This document shows, in pieces, positions 7,634-15,921 of a DNA stretch of 56,231 nucleotides. The stretch's first letter is position 1, and every line of letters starts with the position of its first letter. The position numbers and the translations under genes were made by a program. The stretch comes from Bacteroidota bacterium (lineage in GTDB: Bacteria; Bacteroidota; Bacteroidia; Chitinophagales; Saprospiraceae): contig JAAAOU010000112.1 of the NCBI GenBank assembly GCA_009908745.1, positions 1 to 56,231 of the forward strand, written 5' to 3'. The notes beneath the pieces were generated by a model. It made no database searches. It saw only the letters and a program-made list of their open reading frames with translations, and had not been told where the DNA came from.

Positions 7634-8713
7634 ATGATAAAACAGATGCGATTCCTGTTTGTCGCAAGCCTGCTCAGCCTGTTGCTGTACAGCTGCTCGG
7701 AAGAAGCCCAACGCAGCATGAAAGCCGTCCCCACCGCCTTTGGCCAACTCAACGAAATCGTAGTGGTCATGGACCAAGACATGTGGGAAAGCCCACTGGG
7801 CGATACCTTGCGCTACTATTATTCTTCTGCATACCCCTTGCTGCCGCAGCCCGAACCGGTTTTTGATTTGCGCCACTACACGCCCTTAGATATCAAAAAA
7901 GACCCGCTGCGCCAAGAGCTGCGTACCTACATGTTCGTCGCCAACCTTGCCGACGAAGACTCTCCAACCACGCAAATGGTCCTCAAGGATATCGGCTCCG
8001 AAAAAGCCCGTTCTGCTAGGGAAGACAAAAGCGTCAATAATGCTGCTGGCCGCGACAAATGGGCCAAAGGGCAGTTGGTGCTTTACCAATTTGCCTACTC
8101 CCACGATGCCTTGGTCGAGGGCTTGAAGGCAAATTACCCCGCCATCAAACGCAAAGTCAACAAATTTGACGAGCGGAAGCTGGAGTCCTATATTTACCTC
8201 GATGGGGTGGCCAACCCACTCATCAAGGAAGTCAAAGACAGCATGGGCGTGAGCCTGCGCATCCCCAACGATTACTTCATAGCCATCAACGACGGGGACA
8301 TCATCTGGATGCGGAAGGAAACCGAGAAAATATCCCAGAACCTGCTGCTGAGGAAGATGAAGTATGAAAACCAGTCCCAGCTGAGCAAGGAAAACCTTAT
8401 CGCCCTACGGGACTCCATCGGCAAGGAATACATCTCCTCCACCTTGAAAGACACCTACATGCAGGTCAACGACAAAGACCTGCCCATTATCTTTAACACT
8501 ACGTCTGTCAGCGGCAACTACGCCGTGGAGGCCCGCGGTATATGGGAGATCGTAGGCGATTACATGGGCGGCTCCTTCATCAGCTACCTGGTGCTCAACC
8601 CCAATACCAACGAGCTGCTCTTTATTGACGGCTTCCTGCACGCTCCCGGCGAAGACAAGCGGGATTATATGGAACAATTGGACCATATCATCAATACCTT
8701 GGAGTTCAAATAG
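7634..8713 (+). CDS. DUF4837 family lipoprotein
   Basis: A 359-aa secreted lipoprotein: hydrophobic signal at residues 5-20 with lipobox LLYSC (Cys21). It belongs to the Bacteroidota-specific DUF4837 family, whose function is unknown. Two related lobes can be discerned: one at about 40-170 (AFGQLNEIVVVMDQDMW...) and one around 180-350 that repeats IRIPNDY-like and WE...GDYMGGSFISY-like segments, typical of the family. The Cys should be diacylated and anchor the protein in the periplasm or outer membrane. The gene lies alone between two terminators, so it is probably monocistronic. Confidence 0.85.
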   Translation: MIKQMRFLFVASLLSLLLYSCSEEAQRSMKAVPTAFGQLNEIVVVMDQDMWESPLGDTLRYYYSSAYPLLPQPEPVFDLRHYTPLDIKKDPLRQELRTYMFVANLADEDSPTTQMVLKDIGSEKARSAREDKSVNNAAGRDKWAKGQLVLYQFAYSHDALVEGLKANYPAIKRKVNKFDERKLESYIYLDGVANPLIKEVKDSMGVSLRIPNDYFIAINDGDIIWMRKETEKISQNLLLRKMKYENQSQLSKENLIALRDSIGKEYISSTLKDTYMQVNDKDLPIIFNTTSVSGNYAVEARGIWEIVGDYMGGSFISYLVLNPNTNELLFIDGFLHAPGEDKRDYMEQLDHIINTLEFK

Positions 8714-8719
8714 GAAAAA

Positions 8720-8760
8720 TTGTAGCAAATGTGGCGTTCTATCGTCACATTTGCTATTTT
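8720..8760 (+). terminator. Terminator hairpin abutting the sigma-factor start
   Basis: TAGCAAATGTG (8723-8733) pairs with CACATTTGCTA (8746-8756) around a short loop and is followed by TTTT. It terminates the DUF4837 transcript. Because the sigma-factor ATG (8767) lies only 10 nt beyond the stem, the sigma gene either has its promoter inside or upstream of this hairpin or depends on readthrough. Confidence 0.7.
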
Positions 8761-8766
8761 AGTTGC

Positions 8767-9378
8767 ATGAAGCTATTCGTGCGTTCTTCCAAGTCAACCG
8801 ACCGCCCTAAATGGGAAGACGACCGCCTGCTCCGCAGCTGGCGTGAGGAAGACGACCGCCGTAGCTTTGATGTGCTGTACGACAGGTACGTGCACTTGGT
8901 CTATGGTGCCTGCCGTAAATACTTGGACGATACCGAGGCCTGCCGCGACGCGACCATGCAAGTTTTCAATGCGCTACTCGAATACCCTACCGACAAGCCG
9001 ATCCGTTCCCTGCCCAATTGGCTCTACACTACCGCCCGAAACACCTGCATTTCCTTGCTCCGCGACCCTTCTGCCAAAGTCGTTTTGGAACCGGAGGAAA
9101 ATTATTTTGAAAAAAATGCCGATGGGTTTATGGAAAATGAGGCCCTCACGCGACTACTTAATAAAGAGCACCCTCATCTGCTTGATTTGCTTCCCGAAGC
9201 GATGCAGCAACTGGAGGACGGCCAACGGCAATGCCTCAAGCTTTTCTTTTTTGATGGAAAAAGCTACCTGGACATTAGCCAAGAGACCGGCTTCACGCTG
9301 AAACAAGTCAAGAGCTATTTACAAAACGGGAAGCGAAATTTGGGGATTATACTGAAACGTCAACGCGATGAGGGCTAA
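8767..9378 (+). CDS. ECF-type RNA polymerase sigma factor
   Basis: A sigma-70 family extracytoplasmic-function factor of 203 aa from the ATG at 8767; an upstream TTG at 8731 would put the start inside the terminator hairpin and is rejected. Region 2 is visible as RSFDVLYDRYVHLVYGACRK, followed by DTEACRDATMQVF and LPNWLYTTARNTCISLLRD. Region 4 ends with LEDGQRQCLKLFFFDGKSY and LDISQETGFTLKQVKSYLQN, the helix-turn-helix that reads the -35 element. It is followed 24 nt downstream by a zinc-finger anti-sigma factor, the usual pairing. The regulon cannot be read from this window. Confidence 0.92.
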   Translation: MKLFVRSSKSTDRPKWEDDRLLRSWREEDDRRSFDVLYDRYVHLVYGACRKYLDDTEACRDATMQVFNALLEYPTDKPIRSLPNWLYTTARNTCISLLRDPSAKVVLEPEENYFEKNADGFMENEALTRLLNKEHPHLLDLLPEAMQQLEDGQRQCLKLFFFDGKSYLDISQETGFTLKQVKSYLQNGKRNLGIILKRQRDEG

Positions 9379-9402
9379 CGTCCAAAAGAATTGGGTCAAA
9401 CG

Positions 9403-10155
9403 ATGAAAACAACATTCAAGGAGCGCAGTTGCCTCTCGCAACGCGAGCTGCGGCAATACCTGCGCGGCAAGATGACGAAACAGCAGCAGCATGCGGTGGA
9501 ACACCATTTGCTGGACTGCCCCCTGTGTGCCCACGCGGTAGACGGTTTAGAAAAGGCCGAAGCGGCCGGGCAATTAGAGCAAGAGCTTTCCGAAGCCGGC
9601 GCCCTGTCCAAGCGGGCAGGGCGAAAAGTTTACCGCAGGACATGGATGAACTGGGCAGCCGCTGCGGCACTGATCGTACTCGCGCTGTTTAGCGTCTGGC
9701 AGTACCGGGCAGCAACGGTGCACGAACGGCTGTTTGTGGAATACTTTTCTGCCGCCCCGCCCAACTACCTCGCGCTGCGCAGCGCACAGCCGGGTAATGC
9801 TTTGGAGGGCAAAGAAGAATTGCAAAAAGCACTGGAATTCTACCAAGACGGTGCCTTCGAAGCGAGCTTGCCGCACTTCAGCCTCCATCTGGAAGCGTAC
9901 CCGGAAGACGATCAAGCGTATTTTCTCCTGGCCAATGCCCTGCTGGGTGCCCGGAGAAGCGAACGCGCTGCCCATTTTTTCCGGCAATTGCAGGAGGATC
10001 CCCCCGCTGGCTCCACGGCGGAAGATATCCGCTGGTACCTGGCGCTAGCATTGATCGAGCAGGAAGACACAACAGCTGCCCTGCAACTGCTGCAAGAGCT
10101 ATCCGCTTCTTCCTACAGCGAGCAAGCACTGGAGCTCCGGCAAGCGCTGGAATAA
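9403..10155 (+). CDS. Membrane anti-sigma factor with zinc finger and TPR-like C-terminus
   Basis: From the ATG at 9403 this is a 250-aa protein. The N-terminal segment carries HHLLDCPLC, the HxxxCxxC zinc-finger-like motif of anti-sigma domains that clamp ECF sigma factors. One membrane segment (WAAAAALIVLALFSVW, about residues 83-98) follows. The outer part (about 130-250) looks like two to three helical TPR-type repeats (YQDGAFEASLPHF, DDQAYFLLANALLG, WYLALALIEQEDTTAALQLL). It therefore resembles a sigma regulator that senses a periplasmic partner through a TPR module. The pair forms an operon with the sigma gene, ended by a bidirectional terminator. Confidence 0.85.
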   Translation: MKTTFKERSCLSQRELRQYLRGKMTKQQQHAVEHHLLDCPLCAHAVDGLEKAEAAGQLEQELSEAGALSKRAGRKVYRRTWMNWAAAAALIVLALFSVWQYRAATVHERLFVEYFSAAPPNYLALRSAQPGNALEGKEELQKALEFYQDGAFEASLPHFSLHLEAYPEDDQAYFLLANALLGARRSERAAHFFRQLQEDPPAGSTAEDIRWYLALALIEQEDTTAALQLLQELSASSYSEQALELRQALE

Positions 10156-10159
10156 ACAA

Positions 10160-10189
10160 AGCCCCGCCGAGGCTATGCTCGACGGGGCT
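10160..10189. terminator. Bidirectional terminator between anti-sigma gene and htpG
   Basis: AGCCCCGCCGAG pairs with CTCGACGGGGCT around a 6-nt loop in the 58-nt gap between two convergent genes. The T-tracts are weak on either side but the stem is strong. Confidence 0.7.
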
Positions 10190-10213
10190 GAGGCACTGGT
10201 GGTTTGCCTATAT

Positions 10214-12079
10214 TTACTTCAGGAAGTTCAGACTCTTGTTCACAAATGCCGTCAGGTCAGCGCCGGTCAGCATATTCTGATTGAGCAGCCCCAGCTTGTA
10301 GAGGTAATCCGCCACTTCCTGCCGCGGCTCTTCCTCTTTTTCCTTGAGCAGCTTCTCGGCTACCAGCGGATGGTTGGTATTGACCACCACATTCACACTA
10401 TCTGGGAAATCGCCGAACTGCATGCCTTGCAGCGATTGCATTTCCTTCATGCGCCGCATAAACTCCGGCCGGGTGACGGTCACGGGCTGGTCGTCGGGGG
10501 ACAGCGCTTTCATCACTACCGTGCTGCCCGCCTGGGTGACGACTTTTTCGAATACGCCCTTCACTTCTTCCTGCTGCTCTTCGCTGAGGACAGACTCCAT
10601 GGACTCGTCTTTCTGCACCAAATTATCCACCGTATCGGAGTCGACCCGCACGAAGGTGACATCGCCCAGTTTCTGCTCTAGGTGCTGCATGAAGTGGTTG
10701 TCTATCACATTATCGAAGACCAGCACGTCGTAGCCTTTGCCCTTGGCGGCATTCACATAGCTATCGTGTTGGTCCGGGGCATTGGTATAAAGCATAACTA
10801 CCTTGTCGTGCTTATCGGTCTGTTCCCCTTTTACTTTTTCCTTGTATTCCTCCACTGGCAGGTAGCTGCCGTCAATGCTCTTGACCAAAGCGAAAGGAAG
10901 CGCACGCTCGTAGAACTTCTCGTCTGAGATCATGCCGTATTTAATGAATACGCCAAGGTCGTCCCACTTCGCCTTGAACTCCTCCGTGTCCTTCTTGTAC
11001 AGCTCAGACAGTTTGTCGGCTACCTTCTTGGTGATATAGCCTGTGATTTTCTTGACGTTGCTGTCGCTCTGCAAGTAAGAACGGGAGACGTTCAGCGGAA
11101 TATCCGGCGAATCGATAACGCCGTGCAGCAAGGTGAGGAACTCAGGCACAATATCCTTGACATCGTCTGTCACATACACCTGATTGCTGTAGAGCTGAAT
11201 CTTGTTCTTCTGCATCTCAAAGTTGTTGCCCAACTTCGGGAAGTACAAGATGCCCGTCAAATTGAATGGGTAGTCGATATTGAGGTGAATCCAGAACAGC
11301 GGTGGCGTGCTAAAGGGATACAATTCGTTGTAAAACGCCTTATAGTCCTCGTCGCTCAGTTCCGTCGGCTGCTTACGCCAAGCCGGGTCAGGGTTGTTGA
11401 TGATATTGTCAACTTCCACTTGTTTTTCCTCAGCATCATCCCCTTCTCCTTCGGTAATGGTCTCGGTCTTAGTGCCAAACTTGATGGGGACCGGCAGGAA
11501 CTTACAGTATTTTTCGAGCAGCTGCTGTATGCGGTGGTCCTCCAAAAACTCCTTGTTTTCCTCATTGATGTAGAGGATGACATCCGTGCCCCGGTCTGCT
11601 TTGTCATTTTCTTCCAAGAAGTATTCCGGGTTGCCCTCGCAGGTCCAAGTGACGCCTTTGGCCCCTTCTTGGTAAGAAAGGGTCTTGACATCCACTTTGT
11701 CCGCCACCATGAAAGCAGAGTAGAAACCTAGACCAAAGTGCCCGATGATAGAGGCGTCGTCCTTGTATTTTTCCAGAAACTCCTCAGCACTCGAGAAGGC
11801 GACCTGGTTCAAGTAGCGTTCCACCTCATCCGCCGTCATGCCGATGCCGCGGTCCCGGATGGTAAGTGTTTTCTCTTCTTTGTCAATTAGAATTTCGATG
11901 GTGGTATCCCCAACGTCGCCTTTGACTTCCCCCCGGTTGGCCAGGGCTTTGAGCTTGGCGGTAGCGTCCACTGCGTTGGACACCAATTCGCGTAGAAAAA
12001 TCTCGTGGTCCGAGTACAAGAACTTCTTGATGATGGGAAAGATGTTCTCCGTCTGTACCGATATATTTCCTTTTGGCAT
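10214..12079 (-). CDS. htpG: Molecular chaperone HtpG (Hsp90)
   Basis: A 621-aa Hsp90 homolog. The start MPKGNISVQTENIFPIIKKF at 12079 is chosen because the upstream 60 codons of open frame have no family similarity. The GHKL ATP-binding domain shows FLRELVSNAVDA (N-box), TIRDRGIGMT and GHFGLGFYSAFMVAD. The middle domain carries LPLNVSRSYLQSD-like IPLNVSRSYLQ, whose arginine contacts the ATP gamma-phosphate. The C-terminal dimerisation domain ends without the MEEVD of eukaryotic forms. It is a stand-alone cytosolic chaperone. A perfect 6-bp inverted repeat lies just upstream (12096-12112). Confidence 0.97.
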   Translation of the reverse strand: MPKGNISVQTENIFPIIKKFLYSDHEIFLRELVSNAVDATAKLKALANRGEVKGDVGDTTIEILIDKEEKTLTIRDRGIGMTADEVERYLNQVAFSSAEEFLEKYKDDASIIGHFGLGFYSAFMVADKVDVKTLSYQEGAKGVTWTCEGNPEYFLEENDKADRGTDVILYINEENKEFLEDHRIQQLLEKYCKFLPVPIKFGTKTETITEGEGDDAEEKQVEVDNIINNPDPAWRKQPTELSDEDYKAFYNELYPFSTPPLFWIHLNIDYPFNLTGILYFPKLGNNFEMQKNKIQLYSNQVYVTDDVKDIVPEFLTLLHGVIDSPDIPLNVSRSYLQSDSNVKKITGYITKKVADKLSELYKKDTEEFKAKWDDLGVFIKYGMISDEKFYERALPFALVKSIDGSYLPVEEYKEKVKGEQTDKHDKVVMLYTNAPDQHDSYVNAAKGKGYDVLVFDNVIDNHFMQHLEQKLGDVTFVRVDSDTVDNLVQKDESMESVLSEEQQEEVKGVFEKVVTQAGSTVVMKALSPDDQPVTVTRPEFMRRMKEMQSLQGMQFGDFPDSVNVVVNTNHPLVAEKLLKEKEEEPRQEVADYLYKLGLLNQNMLTGADLTAFVNKSLNFLK

Positions 12080-12095
12080 AGCTATACTGTTTTTT

Positions 12096-12112
12096 CTTTG
12101 CTTGTTGCAAAG
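12096..12112. promoter_or_regulatory. Inverted repeat upstream of htpG
   Basis: CTTTGC-TTGTT-GCAAAG is a perfect hairpin or operator-like palindrome 16 nt before the htpG start codon. It does not match the CIRCE heat-shock operator. Its position suits a 5'UTR stem or a repressor site, but there is no direct evidence of use. Confidence 0.3.
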
Positions 12113-12262
12113 CGTATGCCAGTTGAAAAAAACTGACAACTTGACGTAACTTCCTTGAAGAGCTGCCGTAAAAGGGTATGAATTGGCATTAAAACGAGTG
12201 CAGCGCGATTTTTTGAGCAGGTAGTTGAATTTGAAAGTAGAAATGCCTAATTTGCGCACAAA

Positions 12263-12433
12263 TTGAGAGCAACACGAGCGAAACCCGCTCCATCTGAAGA
12301 GCTATTCTACAAACGAGAGGGGAGCGATCACGTTCCCGTAGACCGGAAGGTCTCCTATCTACATACCAAATTCGACAAAAAGATAAGTAAGCGAGCTATA
12401 ACCGCTGCACAGCAAGCTCGCGCCAAGAACTGA
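12263..12433 (+). CDS. Possible small basic protein (56 aa), uncertain
   Basis: In the 630-nt gap upstream of htpG, a plus-strand frame beginning at TTG 12263 encodes 56 residues including SEELFYKREGSDH and HTKFDKKISKRAITAAQQ, a basic, mixed-charge composition unlike a random frame. There is no ATG, the frame is bounded by a TAA just upstream, and no family was recognised. The rest of the gap (12434-12711) shows no convincing gene or structure. It could be a gene remnant. Confidence 0.2.
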   Translation: MRATRAKPAPSEELFYKREGSDHVPVDRKVSYLHTKFDKKISKRAITAAQQARAKN

Positions 12434-12711
12434 TGCAGGCTGCTTCGGCAGTTTGCAAAGGTCTATTGTTGTGAGCAGCGAGGTCAATACTGGGGGGTAG
12501 TTGGCCCGTTGCTCGCGCAATAGGTTATTAAGATATGTAAGAAGTGACCGGGTCTTTTCTTTCTGGGGGGTAAGAATTGACCTTGGTCCACACAAATAGG
12601 GTGGAGTGCTTCGGCGCTTCGCCCTTTTGTGTTTTAGCGCCTACAAAATTTAGCCTCTCCAGCGCGTAGCCGAAGAGGCCGAATGCATTGGCGGTACTGT
12701 CGAATCGCTTT

Positions 12712-13284
12712 TTAATCCTCCCAAGAGATACCAAAGCGTAGGCCCAACTCCAAAAACCAGGAAGAAAAGTCTCCGCTGTCGTAGCCCGCAAGCTCATCAT
12801 ACTCCACATGCCGGTAGCCGCCCTCTAAACCTAGGCGAAACCACTTCGCTACGTTGACTTCTACACCTACGGCCGGGCGAAGCACCAATATCCGGTCTAG
12901 GTCTGCCTCCCCTAAATCGGCATTGCCAATCCCCCCGATTAAGCTGAAACGGGGATGAACAACCTTATTCACTAAGGGGGCATAACTGACGAGGCCGCCC
13001 CGGTAAGTAAAATCAAAAGGGTCCTCGCCCGGTCCGATCAATGGGCGTTCTCTGATCGATTCCCGGGCATACCCCAGAACGAATTGTCGGCCAATTTCCA
13101 GCCCTACGGTATGCCCGCCGGCGGTGCCATCATCGTCTTTAAATTCGGAGTAGTTACGGTTCAGGCTTACCCATATGCCGGTGATGCCCGAATCGGAGCC
13201 GCCGAAAAGCGTTTCCTGCTGCCCAAATACAGCTTCAGTAGTCAAGAAAAGGGGGATAACGGAGAGTAGTAACTTTTGTATCAT
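12712..13284 (-). CDS. Secreted outer-membrane beta-barrel-like protein
   Basis: A 190-aa protein with a signal peptide (residues 1-21, ending AVFGQ) followed by alternating glycine- and aromatic-rich strands, such as TVGLEIGRQFVLGYAR, FSLIGGIGNADLG, AVGVEVNVAKWFRLGLEGGY and SSWFLELGLRFG. The last strand ends in FGISWED near the C-terminus. The pattern fits a small eight-stranded outer-membrane barrel of the OmpW/OprG or generic porin-family type, but no specific family was recognised. A -7 element (13302-13309) lies close upstream, so it is probably monocistronic. Confidence 0.6.
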   Translation of the reverse strand: MIQKLLLSVIPLFLTTEAVFGQQETLFGGSDSGITGIWVSLNRNYSEFKDDDGTAGGHTVGLEIGRQFVLGYARESIRERPLIGPGEDPFDFTYRGGLVSYAPLVNKVVHPRFSLIGGIGNADLGEADLDRILVLRPAVGVEVNVAKWFRLGLEGGYRHVEYDELAGYDSGDFSSWFLELGLRFGISWED

Positions 13285-13301
13285 AGCTTTGTGTTTTTCT
13301 A

Positions 13302-13309
13302 CAAATCTA
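13302..13309 (-). promoter_or_regulatory. -7 element of the barrel protein gene
   Basis: On the minus strand TAGATTTG matches TAnnTTTG 18 nt before the start codon at 13284. No -33 TTG was found at the ideal spacing. Confidence 0.4.
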
Positions 13310-13367
13310 CTCGCAAAAAACGTAGCCCGCAGCTTTTTAACCTCGCTTAACGCGCTTTAAACGTTTA

Positions 13368-14045
13368 TTAAAACAATCGGCCTTGCTCTCCAACCCTTTC
13401 GTGCAGCTCCGGAGAGTCGTTGCGCACATCATTGACCTTGGTGGATACCTGGTATTTGTCCAGCAGGCCATCCGGCGGGGGCGCTAGCAGGTCCATGACC
13501 TCATCCACTTCTAGCTCCGCCAACCATTTCGCGCGCCGTTTTTCGGTATGCAGCAGCATCGGCATGCGGTCGTGCAACGGAGCGACCTCCGCATTGGGCG
13601 GGCCCGTGATGATGGAGAAAGTCTTCAAGGCATAATCGCCATCGTACCAGATATCCCATATCCCCGCCATCGCCAGTAAGCTGCCATCAGCCGGCAAGAT
13701 GCGGAACGGGATTTTCTGCTTGCCTTCCTGCCGCCACTCGTAGAAACTGTCGGCAATGACGATGCAGCGCCGTTTGCGGACCGGCACCCGGAAAGAAGGC
13801 TTGGAGGCGATCCCTTCCATGCGCGCGTTGATCAGCTTGGCCGCACTCTTGCTGTCTTTTGCCCAGTGCGGCACCAACCCCCAGCGGTAATACTCCAGCC
13901 GGCTTGGATGCTCGTTGGTAATGACATAAGAATGCTGCGTGGGCGCCACGTTAAAGCTCAGCTTGAGGTTATGCCCCGTTTCTAGGTCCCCAAACTGCTG
14001 CTTGAGCTTTTCCGGAGAAGTCACAAAGGAGAATCTTCCGCACAT
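13368..14045 (-). CDS. SRAP protein (YedK/HMCES-like abasic-site shield)
   Basis: A 225-aa SOS-response-associated peptidase (SRAP) domain protein. It begins Met-Cys-Gly-Arg-Phe, so Cys2 becomes N-terminal after methionine removal and can form the thiazolidine cross-link with abasic sites in single-stranded DNA. The other active-site residues are present: Asn73 (INAR), Glu103 (FYEW) and His158 (LHDRMP). In known members this crosslink protects abasic sites at replication forks. It sits immediately beside the candidate replication origin at 14046-14746, which is suggestive context but not proof of a link. No LexA-like operator was recognised upstream. Confidence 0.95.
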   Translation of the reverse strand: MCGRFSFVTSPEKLKQQFGDLETGHNLKLSFNVAPTQHSYVITNEHPSRLEYYRWGLVPHWAKDSKSAAKLINARMEGIASKPSFRVPVRKRRCIVIADSFYEWRQEGKQKIPFRILPADGSLLAMAGIWDIWYDGDYALKTFSIITGPPNAEVAPLHDRMPMLLHTEKRRAKWLAELEVDEVMDLLAPPPDGLLDKYQVSTKVNDVRNDSPELHERVGEQGRLF

Positions 14046-14746
14046 GTTTCAATAGTTTTGGTTGCTGTCTCGAGCCCCTGCAATCTAAAAAAACCTAGTA
14101 GAAAAAGAAGCCTTGCTGCTTTATCCACCCTTTTCCACGGTGTTTTACCCGTACAAATGATTGGGCCGTAAGCGGTCTAGGCCGAACACATTATTGGGCC
14201 TCTTGTTTCAAATGTTTTCCACAGCCCGTTTTCGAGCATACTACCTAAAGGTAGCAAATACAGGCGTTCTGGTAAAATTGATTTCCACAGCCGATGTGGG
14301 CCGGGGCCTTGATAACCGTGCCGCCGGCCCACATTGGCCAAGAATGGAGAAATGCCATATTTAGAAAACAGCCATATCGAGGGGCTTATGGGGAAATCCC
14401 CCCTACTTATTGACACCCCGTTGGCCCCGGGGAAAAGGCATACGGCACAAAACTTATTCAGGCCCGGCTTTTTACACAGCTTGTGGGGAAGTACCTTTGT
14501 GCTTTGTAAATACTGAAGTGAAGCCTGTGTAAAGAACGTGTATACTTTTGAGCCAGGATGTTAACACTGAATTAACCTAAGATTTGCCTCGATTTTTTTC
14601 TACATCTTAACACTCCTGATGATGAGGGGGGTTGAAATAAAAAATTATAAAATATCCATTAAGGGGACGTCAGGCGCTCAATAGTTTACCGGCGCATGGC
14701 CAAACAAAACGGTGCGTGTTTGTTTCCCTTCTAAAAATATTCGCAG
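14046..14746. other. Gene-free region with DnaA-box-like cluster: candidate oriC
   Basis: This 701-nt stretch has no credible gene. It holds two 9-mers matching the DnaA-box consensus TTWTNCACA exactly: TTTTCCACA at 14215-14223 and TTTTACACA at 14470-14478. Four more have one mismatch: TTATCCACC (14121-14129), TTTTCCACG (14131-14139), ATTTCCACA (14281-14289) and, on the minus strand, CTTTACACA (14526-14534). A strongly AT-rich segment at 14583-14662 follows the cluster and could be the unwinding element. Rightward from here genes up to 44.3 kb are mostly on the plus strand, while those to the left are mixed with many on the minus strand, as expected around a bidirectional origin. dnaA is not in the window, which is common in Bacteroidota. 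Confidence 0.42.
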
Positions 14747-15847
14747 ATGGAAGCTGTAGCCAAAGCAGAAGTAACTTCTCCGCGCCGTCCGGCACCCCGC
14801 TCTTACCCTACGGTAGTCAAGCTGTGGCTGGTGACGGGCTTGGTCATGATTTTCGTGCAGGTCGTCGTGGGCGGCATTACCCGCCTGACCGGGTCCGGTT
14901 TGTCCATTACGGAATGGGAGATCGTCACGGGCACTTTGCCGCCGCTGAACGAAGCGGCTTGGGAAATGGAGTTCGACAAGTACAAAGCCACCCCGCAGTA
15001 TGAGAAAATCAATGAGGGGATGAGCATGGGCGAATTCAAGTTTATCTACTTTTGGGAATACATCCACCGCCTGTGGGCCCGCCTGATGGGGTTTGTGTTT
15101 GCCATCCCGCTGGCTATCTTCTGGGCGCGGGGCATGGTAGACAAGCCGCTTTTGAAACGGCTGGGCGTCGTTTTCCTGCTGGCGGCTTTAGTGGCCTCTT
15201 TCGGGTGGATCATGGTAGCTAGCGGGCTGATTGACCGGCCGTGGGTGAATGCCTACAAGCTGACGATGCATCTTTCGCTGGCGCTTATCTTGTTCAGCTA
15301 TCTGTTTTGGACCACTTTGAAAGCCATACAGCCCCGGCCCCGGCGTATTGGGGATAAAGTGTTGAAAAAGGGCGCGGTGGCCGTCACAGGCATCGGTGCT
15401 TTGCAGATCGTGCTCGGCGGTATCATGTCTGGTATGAAGGCCGGTTTGTATTACCCGACCTGGCCCGATATGAACGGGGAGGCCGTGCCGCAGGTGCTGC
15501 TCAGCGCTTCCAACTGGACTGTGGAAAACTTTGTGGATTACGATGCGACGCTGTTTATGCCCGCATTCATACAACTTTTCCACCGGACTACCGCATACGT
15601 ACTAACGGCGGTGGTACTGTGGTTTGCCTATCAGGGGCTGAAGCGGGCTAAAACCCCTCATTTGCGCGTTGGGATTTACCTGTTGGTAAGTGTGTTGATA
15701 ATCCAAGTTGCGCTCGGTATTCTCACGGTAATCAATTGCGTGGGCACTGTGCCGGTAGCATTGGGTGTCTACCATCAGGCAGGTGCATTACTCTTGCTAT
15801 CGGCTATCCTGTACGTTGATTATCAACTGCTCGGCAAGAGATATTAA
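14747..15847 (+). CDS. ctaA: Heme A synthase, COX15/CtaA family
   Basis: A 366-aa polytopic membrane protein that hydroxylates heme O to heme A for cytochrome aa3-type oxidases. It has eight hydrophobic segments in two four-helix halves. Conserved features of COX15 are visible: VGGITRLTGSGLSITEWE (42-59), the heme-ligand histidine in EYIHRLWARLMG (His107), a second in LTMHLSLA, GLYYPTWPDMNGE in the central loop and QLFHRTTAY plus VYHQAGALLLL in the second half. The N-terminus has a proline/arginine-rich cytosolic stretch before the first helix. It is not in an operon with COX subunits here. Two exact DnaA-box-like 9-mers follow its stop. Confidence 0.94.
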   Translation: MEAVAKAEVTSPRRPAPRSYPTVVKLWLVTGLVMIFVQVVVGGITRLTGSGLSITEWEIVTGTLPPLNEAAWEMEFDKYKATPQYEKINEGMSMGEFKFIYFWEYIHRLWARLMGFVFAIPLAIFWARGMVDKPLLKRLGVVFLLAALVASFGWIMVASGLIDRPWVNAYKLTMHLSLALILFSYLFWTTLKAIQPRPRRIGDKVLKKGAVAVTGIGALQIVLGGIMSGMKAGLYYPTWPDMNGEAVPQVLLSASNWTVENFVDYDATLFMPAFIQLFHRTTAYVLTAVVLWFAYQGLKRAKTPHLRVGIYLLVSVLIIQVALGILTVINCVGTVPVALGVYHQAGALLLLSAILYVDYQLLGKRY

Positions 15848-15851
15848 CAAC

Positions 15852-15872
15852 TGTGGAAAAGTTTGTGGAAAA
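15852..15872 (-). promoter_or_regulatory. Pair of exact DnaA-box-like 9-mers
   Basis: On the minus strand TTTTCCACA occurs at 15852-15860 and again at 15864-15872, with only 3 nt between them, directly after the heme A synthase stop. Both match TTWTNCACA. They could be a DnaA titration site or an outlying part of the candidate origin at 14046-14746. Confidence 0.4.
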
Positions 15873-15921
15873 GCGTTTTTCCTAGTTTTTGTGGTCAAAA
15901 CCATAAAGGATGTGATGGGAA

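Noticed and set aside
12359-12595. A 78-codon minus-strand frame upstream of the barrel gene
   Set aside because: No family, no promoter and poor coding character; this stretch appears non-coding.
14161-14364. Short plus-strand frame of 67 codons in the candidate origin region
   Set aside because: No ATG-like start context, no family, and it overlaps DnaA-box-like motifs. Treated as non-coding.
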